64,000 nt of DNA, from positions 19,620,010-19,684,009 of the forward strand of contig CM068315.1 of the NCBI GenBank assembly GCA_034766995.1, given 5' to 3'. How positions within the stretch are numbered: position 1 is the first letter of the stretch; the number at the start of each line of letters is the position of its first letter. The position numbers and the translations under genes are program-made. The notes beneath the pieces are model-generated. The model was not told where the DNA came from and did no database searches. It saw only the letters and a program-made list of their open reading frames with translations. This DNA is from Acanthacorydalis orientalis (lineage: Eukaryota > Arthropoda > Insecta > Megaloptera > Corydalidae). This document shows positions 58,479-64,000 of this stretch, piece by piece.

Positions 58479-59056
58479 TTAACTCTTTGACATACAGAGA
58501 CGTATCTGATACGTCATGTGTTTCTTATACCATTGTAAAGAACGACGTCTTTGAGAAGCACACAGTTTTAATTTGCTTTAATGCAGCTACAAATCAAGTA
58601 TTAGAAATAATCAATTACATATATTCAATGTTAAAATGTGAACCATAAAAACAAACCCTACAGCATGTCTGTTTTGAATTCTTACGAAAGCGATAGTGAA
58701 AACCAAATGGGCTCTTCGAAAGAAGGCACATTTTCCTGAACATATTCTTTCACTGGTAAAAAGATGTCACGTCTGCTCAAAAAATAATCTAAGAAGTGAA
58801 ACGACTTGGGAGTATAAAACATATCAAATATATAGAATATTTCGAAAAGTTTCAAAATCTACAGTACTAGTGAATTACTATTTAATTTATTATTTAATTA
58901 TTATTTATTAATTTTGTTTATTAATATTAAATTATAATATTCAGCAATGAATAAATATTCTTTTCATTGTTAAGCTTACACAAATGTTAAGCTGAAAAAT
59001 AAATAGTATTTTTTGGTCATATAGAACATCAATTAATGTGTATGTCAAGGGGCTAA
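58479..59056 (+). mobile_element. Small piggyBac-like element, mostly deleted
   Basis: Starts TTAACTCTTTGACATACAG; the right end reversed is TTAGCCCCTTGACATACAC, so the right TTAA has one change. A perfect hairpin GACGTATCTGATACGTC lies at 58499-58515, just inside. The only coding remnant, 58696-58911, reads KKAHFPEHILSLVKRCHVCS then KNNLRSETTWEYKTYQIY, equivalent to the cysteine-rich zinc-binding tail of piggyBac transposases with later Cys lost. At 578 bp it is MITE-sized. Confidence 0.72.
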
Positions 59057-59724
59057 TAAAAATACTGATAATAAATTATAGCTGATTCAATTTAAAATAA
59101 CTTCTGATAAATATCGTTAATACTTTTATTTCGAAAAAGATAATTATATACTGTAAACACTCATATAAAAATAAAATCATAGATTATTGAAGAATCGTTA
59201 TTTCATTAATGATTGTAATTCGTTTCATGAAAAATATTTTTTCGAAATTATGCTAATTTGTCACTAATAAAAAATGTAGACCCAGAAATAAAATAAGTTA
59301 ATTAATAAATTAATAATAAAGGAGAAAAAATAATATGAATGATTGATGAATGTATCTTACATATAAATTAAAATTGCCAAAATAAATTATATTCCAATAT
59401 TCTATATTCTAATATAAAGTTACAATTGTAAACATTGAGTATGATGCTAAAAAAAAATGTATTTATGAAAATATATGGCGTGATTTTATAAAAATTTTAG
59501 TGGACGGTGTTTATTTAAGATGTACTTTCACATTGATAACTGAGGCCATTAGACCAAACCATTATTGGAATGTTGATTACAAAATTTGTTTTTCTTATGA
59601 ATCACTAATTTATTTCTAAAGAAATAAATTAGCTATTGTAAAGTATTGTTAGAAATTGTAAACACAATACAATTTCTAACACTGTGACTAAGTTCACAAA
59701 TGAATTCTTTTTTCATCCAACAAA
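59057..59724. other. AT-rich intergenic DNA
   Basis: Near 59600-59680 the phrases TTTATTTCTAAAG/AAATAAATTAG and TTGTAAAGTATTGTTAGAAA/TTTCTAACACTGTG form small inverted repeats. No gene. Confidence 0.4.
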
Positions 59725-60160
59725 CCATTCTAAAAAAAGTTCTGATCAAAAATTATTCAGTAAATTATTAAGTTGGTAGAAAAATAGTTGCAGTTTATGA
59801 TTTTCAGTTTCATATACATTTTTCTCTTTTTTGATTTTTCTATCTGTTTTTAGTGGTCCAGAACTGTTGGATGAGTAACACCTAACCTTTGTGCAAGCTC
59901 TTTGAAGCAAAATTTATAATAAAACCAAAGTCGATATTATCAAAATACAAACGGAAAATCCACTTTCAAATGATATTAATATGAAAACGATGAAAAAACA
60001 CTTTTATTGAAAAAAAGTAAGGTTAGAATTCAGAAAACAAAAACCGCAATTATTTTCCTACCAACCTAATATTATAGATAATTTTTGATTGTCACGTATG
60101 CACATTTCGATAGCAATGCCTTTATCGTTAAAGTGTCAAAGTACAGAAAAACCTTTTATA
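59725..60160 (-). repeat. Repeat R copy interrupted by a mariner derivative
   Basis: Right part 60070-60160 reversed matches the R core (GATAATTTTTGATTGTCACG, GCACATTTCGATAGCAATGC). Left part 59725-59767 continues it (TTCTGATCAAAAATTATTCA). The mariner at 59768-60069 lies between, at a TA about 13 bases from the insertion site used in the R copy at 45896. Confidence 0.55.
59768..60069 (-). mobile_element. Hsmar1-like mariner deletion derivative, copy 5 (302 bp)
   Basis: Termini TTAAGTTGGTAGAAAAATAG and TATTTTCCTACCAACCTAA flanked by TA. Only the end of the helix-turn-helix (KLGVTHPTV-like, near 59880) and both untranslated ends remain; a second deletion joins the helix-turn-helix directly to the 5' untranslated region. 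Right terminus very well preserved. Confidence 0.85.
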
Positions 60161-62746
60161 TCTTAGTACTCTAGAATATTGTAATAAAACAGAAGATGCA
60201 AGCTTATAATATATATTCCAAAATGATGTGCTTGTTCCTTTCATATAAACATCACCATTATCAATGCATTTCTACCTATGTGAAATAAAGTTTTCTTTCT
60301 TCAGTGAAGAAATTCAGTATTTATTTCTCAGACAATTCTTCACGACCACATTGAAGAAGTTGTCAGAGATAACAAATGCTTTTGTGATCAGTGTTTAGTA
60401 CTGGAAATAAGTAGAAGTCAGATAATGTTAGATTTGGGCTGTACGGTTAAATAAGTTTAAATGATGTTTAGTTGCTAAAATTTTAAAATACGAAAAGACA
60501 CAAAAAATCATTTTTTGTACAATAGAAAGAGTTGCAGCGTTTAAGAAAACACGTTGACACTAAATTTATTGAAAATGGAAATGATAATGTGATTTTTTGT
60601 GGTTATAAAATATTTTTTTATAAATAAATAAACATTTCACTCTAAATATGGAAGAAAATTGCAACTTATTTGGTAAAAAAAAAAACGAAAAATTACAAAA
60701 TACTGAATATGTAACATTGTATTAAATATTATTATAGAGATATATCGAACACGTAAGTTCTGTTATGACAGATTAAATTGAAATATTAACTTCTAATGAC
60801 TGCCGGACATGTGTTAGTTTCGAAAAAAATAAATTATCTAGAATTATTCGCAAATATTTTTCTATTTCATACGAATTTTATGAAAGAACTACATGAACGA
60901 ACACTATATGATCAATTAACATTAAAATGCATTTGTGTTATTTGTCATAAAATAAAATCTTACAATAAGTTCACAAAAAAATAGTGTTGACACTATTTCA
61001 ACCGAAATAACACAACATTAACGAAATAACATTACCGTACATTATGCGCATGCGCAATTCTTGTACTTGCCCTCAGCATTATCATATTTTTGCACACTTG
61101 GCAAATCTAGCCGATATTAGCGCGGAATCGATTCTAAAATGTGTTTGACAAAATAATTAAATTTGATTGAAAAAATTTAGTTAAATATTTGAATGCTATC
61201 AAAAATAATACTTTCCACAGTATGGAATTTTATCAAAAACATACGAAATTATTTGAAATATTTTATATTTCATGTAAATAACTATCTCTAAAGTTTTAAG
61301 GTGCCATTCTACGACCATAAAATCGTGGTTAAAATTCACAAAAATATAAAATAGTGGTTAAAATTCACAAAAATAAAAATCTTGTTAAAATCCTATATAA
61401 AAATGTAATAACGTTAGAAGAAAATTCATTTAAAGTTTGTTAACAGTAAATTTTGTGTTAACGTTATACTCTACGCTCCTGTTATTGAGAATTTCATTCG
61501 CAGCGAAAATCTGGAAATCGTTCCCGATGTCGGGGCGTGATTGAAAAAGGGCGATCGCTACATGCGGGACATTATTTTATTTTGTAAATGTAAGCGTTTC
61601 TTTGTCGGGTTACAAGTGGACGCACTTACAAAGAAAAGAATATGTTATCTGAGAAATCGAAATAGATTGTGTAAATGATTTCAATATACTTTAGTAATAG
61701 TAACGAAGAAAAATTACTTTTCGTCTAATTCAATAATAGGACGTTCACTTCAATATGAAAAACATCTATGTTAACAATAATTTTTAGAACAGTTTTATTT
61801 GCAACTTTTTTATTTATTCTTATTTACTACTTAAATATTTAATAATGTATTCTGTATGGTATGTGTGCCGCTAATTATGACAGTGCACTAAGTTAAAAAA
61901 TTGAAAAAAATGATTTTATGATTTATTTTATAATTATAATTTATATTTCAATCATCTAGAACTTAGAAAAAAAAGAAAAATTGTACCGTTTAATGACATT
62001 GCAAAGTTGATCGGTAAATATAATTCTGTTTTTGTTTATTTTGACAGCGGAATAAGTGACTTACACTTCGGTATACTTTGTTTTTCTGGAAAAATACATG
62101 TATCTATCTGATTTTTATACAAAAATATATTCAAATTCAAAGTAAATAACCCTTAAGTTAAGTCAACTTCTTTTCTTAAAGCTCTCAAACGAATAATTAT
62201 ATTGCTACTGGAAAACAAAACCTCTAGAAAAATCAGTTACAAAAATAACGAAACACATTAAGGGAGAATCTGTTTATTGGTTGAAAATACAGTGGATCAG
62301 ATTTCTCTAAAAGAACCCCTTATCAGATGTTTTATAAAAAATCTTTAGATGATAGTGCAGAATTTCAGATTTTAGATCTTCCATCAAAAAAAGGAAGGTG
62401 GCAAATATAAAAACAAATAATTATTTCTACTTTATGCGAATTTTTCATGAATATTTTTGTACTCTCAAAACATCACAAAAAGAAAATACAGTTATTGGGG
62501 AAGAAGAAATCTCTAGTATTATTCTAAATTCAGTTAACATGATTATAATTACAAAATGTAAATGAAAACCATTTTTTATAACTTTATTCTTTAAATAAAA
62601 CTGGAATATTTTTTATTATAAGTCATTTTTAAGATGTTTGAATACTTTTAAAAATATTCTAGATCATATGAAGTATCAAAAAACACTTCTTTTTTCATGA
62701 TACTCATAAAAATTCCTAATTACATAACAGATTTACATTATAACAG
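60161..62746. other. Intergenic DNA with a 29-bp tandem repeat and an unplaced coding-like trace
   Basis: At 61319-61376 two 29-base units sharing GTGGTTAAAATTCACAAAAA lie in tandem. Near 62260-62400 the plus strand reads KGESVYWLKIQWIRF and, after a frame change, LDLPSKKGRW, which looks like decayed coding sequence of unknown family. TGCGCATGCGCA at 61047 is a palindrome. No intact gene. Confidence 0.35.
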
Positions 62747-62760
62747 TAAGTAGTTTGGAA

Positions 62761-63520
62761 TTTATCCCCCTTGGACTGTATACTACAGTGTTCCAATCCG
62801 AGGTCATTGCTATTCTAGGATGCGTCCGGAGGCAAGAAGTACTCGGAGTCAGGGGTAGACGGATCACTATCTGCTCGGATAGTCAGGCAGCACTGACAGC
62901 ATTTGCTTCCCATGCCACCACTTCAAGGTTGGTTTTGGAATGCAAGATAGCTCTCGGCAGACTGGCTTTCCAGAACGAGGTTCACCTTCTGTGGGTACCG
63001 GATCATACGGGCATACGGGGAAACGAAATAGCGGACAGACTGGCTTCATTAGGAGCCAGGTCCGCAGTAGAGGAGCCAGAGCTCTTCGTAGGACTAGCGA
63101 GATGCTGGGCCATGGGCGCCATTCGGGAGTGGGTCGAGTCATAACACTCATACTGGTGGCTAAATATTGACGATTGTCGTCAATCCAGGGTACTCTTAGG
63201 TCAGGTCCCAAATAAGGACTGGACTAAGAGAATCTATACAAGTGGAAGATCCTTCTCCCGGCTCCTGGTGCGAATTGTCACAGGACACGGGAGACTAAGC
63301 TACCATGAACATATATAAGGCCGAAGGACGAACGGGAAGCGTAGATGGTGTGGGGGGCGAACGAGACTCCCATTCACCTTCTCGCGGAATGTCCGGCATG
63401 GGTCAATTTAAAGCGACAATGGTTTGGGGAGTTTTTACTCACCGCGGCCGAACTAGGGTCTATAAACTCAGGTAGGCTAATTAGCTTTCTCCCCCCTCAA
63501 ACATAATCTATCTATCTATC
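62761..63520 (+). mobile_element. 5'-truncated LINE with RNase H domain and (ATCT)n tail
   Basis: TAAGTAGTTTGGAA at 62747-62760 is repeated at 63521-63534, a perfect 14-bp target duplication. The insert starts in an RNase H domain (open to 63144): FIPLGLYTTVFQSEVIAIL, ICSDSQAALTAF with a catalytic Asp, LECKIALGRLA and LLWVPDHTGIRGNEIADRLA (usual Gly of WVPGH is Asp). The first Asp-containing strand is cut off. Frameshifts follow, with a cysteine/histidine-like stretch near 63330-63400 (WCGGRTRLPFTFSRNVRHG in pieces). The 3' end reads TTTCTCCCCCCTCAAACATA then (ATCT)n. RNase H and the tail suggest a LINE of the I/jockey/R1 branch; the exact clade is not claimed. Confidence 0.88.
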
Positions 63521-63640
63521 TAAGTAGTTTGGAAAATATTTTATTACATAATGAAAAAATATATTTTAGTACACACAAATGCAAAGGTTTAAATACCTCA
63601 ATACGAAACATTATATGACTTAGTCCACTGTGATAAATAC

Positions 63641-63643
<3 letters not shown>

Positions 63644-63689
<46 letters not shown>

Positions 63690-63719
63690 AAAGAGAAAGA
63701 GAGAGAGTGAGAGAGTGTG
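63644..63719. repeat. Compound microsatellite (TA)n-(TG)n-(GA)n
   Basis: Same order of repeats as at 44764-45170. TTTTTGTATCAAAGT follows about 90 bases later, resembling the start of the R core, so this may be a diverged R copy. Confidence 0.9.
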
Positions 63720-64000
63720 TATGCAATTAAATATTTACAGTCTTGTTTTCAAAAATTAGTAGGAATAGAACGAAAGGACACATTATTAAATTGTTAGGGT
63801 TGAAGCTGAACAATTTTTGTATCAAAGTATTTTATCGAAACTCCAACTGAGTTCGAGATATCAGCACAATTTTATACAAAAAATAATAAATTACTCATAA
63901 CTTTTTAATCTTACAACAACATAACTCTATGACAAATTATTTGATATGACTAGCATAATCGTAATACCTTTAGAAACAAAATTGAGAGATGTTAACTAAT

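Noticed and set aside
60796..60984. 62-codon frame with a CICVICH motif
   Set aside because: Two or three cysteines in a short AT-rich frame are not enough to call a zinc-binding protein.

Overview
The window is a very AT-rich stretch of an animal nuclear genome, almost certainly an insect. The evidence is one intronless forkhead gene of the FoxD class (closest in domain sequence to Drosophila fd59A), plus a dense load of insect-type DNA transposons (mariner, Tc1, piggyBac-like, hAT, Tigger/pogo-like, a Harbinger-like MITE), a few 5'-truncated non-LTR retrotransposons and many long (TA)n microsatellites. The order cannot be fixed from sequence alone; a hymenopteran would fit the base composition and mariner load, but that is inference. 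There are no prokaryotic operons, CRISPR arrays, rRNA genes or phage.

Layout. 1-18.2 kb is a graveyard of DNA transposons: a mariner at the left edge, two piggyBac-like elements (3271-4876 and 6175-8045), deletion derivatives of an Hsmar1-like mariner, a mariner split by a LINE with a perfect 15-bp target-site duplication (10953-12875), a rearranged mariner (13727-14840) and a Tc1 element (15921-17060). A TTAA-flanked MITE (18317-18622) sits just upstream of FoxD (19504-20943), the only host gene recognised and a clear local rise in GC. 21-29.5 kb holds Tigger/pogo relics, a Harbinger-like MITE and Tc1 relics. 29.6-34.8 kb has a hAT transposase gene interrupted by an irritans-type mariner, then a second copy of the 6.2-kb piggyBac-like element. 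35.4-45.5 kb holds a decayed 1.25-kb mariner, three differently deleted copies of one mariner family, a 320-bp fold-back element and inverted copies of an unclassified repeat. 45.9-64 kb has more Hsmar1-like derivatives, a Tigger-like element carrying a LINE tail and a Tc1, a small piggyBac-like element and a LINE with a 14-bp duplication.

How it fits together. Almost every transposase is broken. Families often persist as internally deleted copies that keep both termini, which suggests spread by transposase supplied in trans. Nesting gives relative ages: LINE after mariner, mariner after hAT, and Hsmar1-like derivatives after the unclassified repeat called R here. Three interspersed repeats (R, D1, H) match no family I recognise and are the best candidates for undescribed sequence. 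I found no convincing new gene system; what is unusual is the transposon architecture and the repeats.
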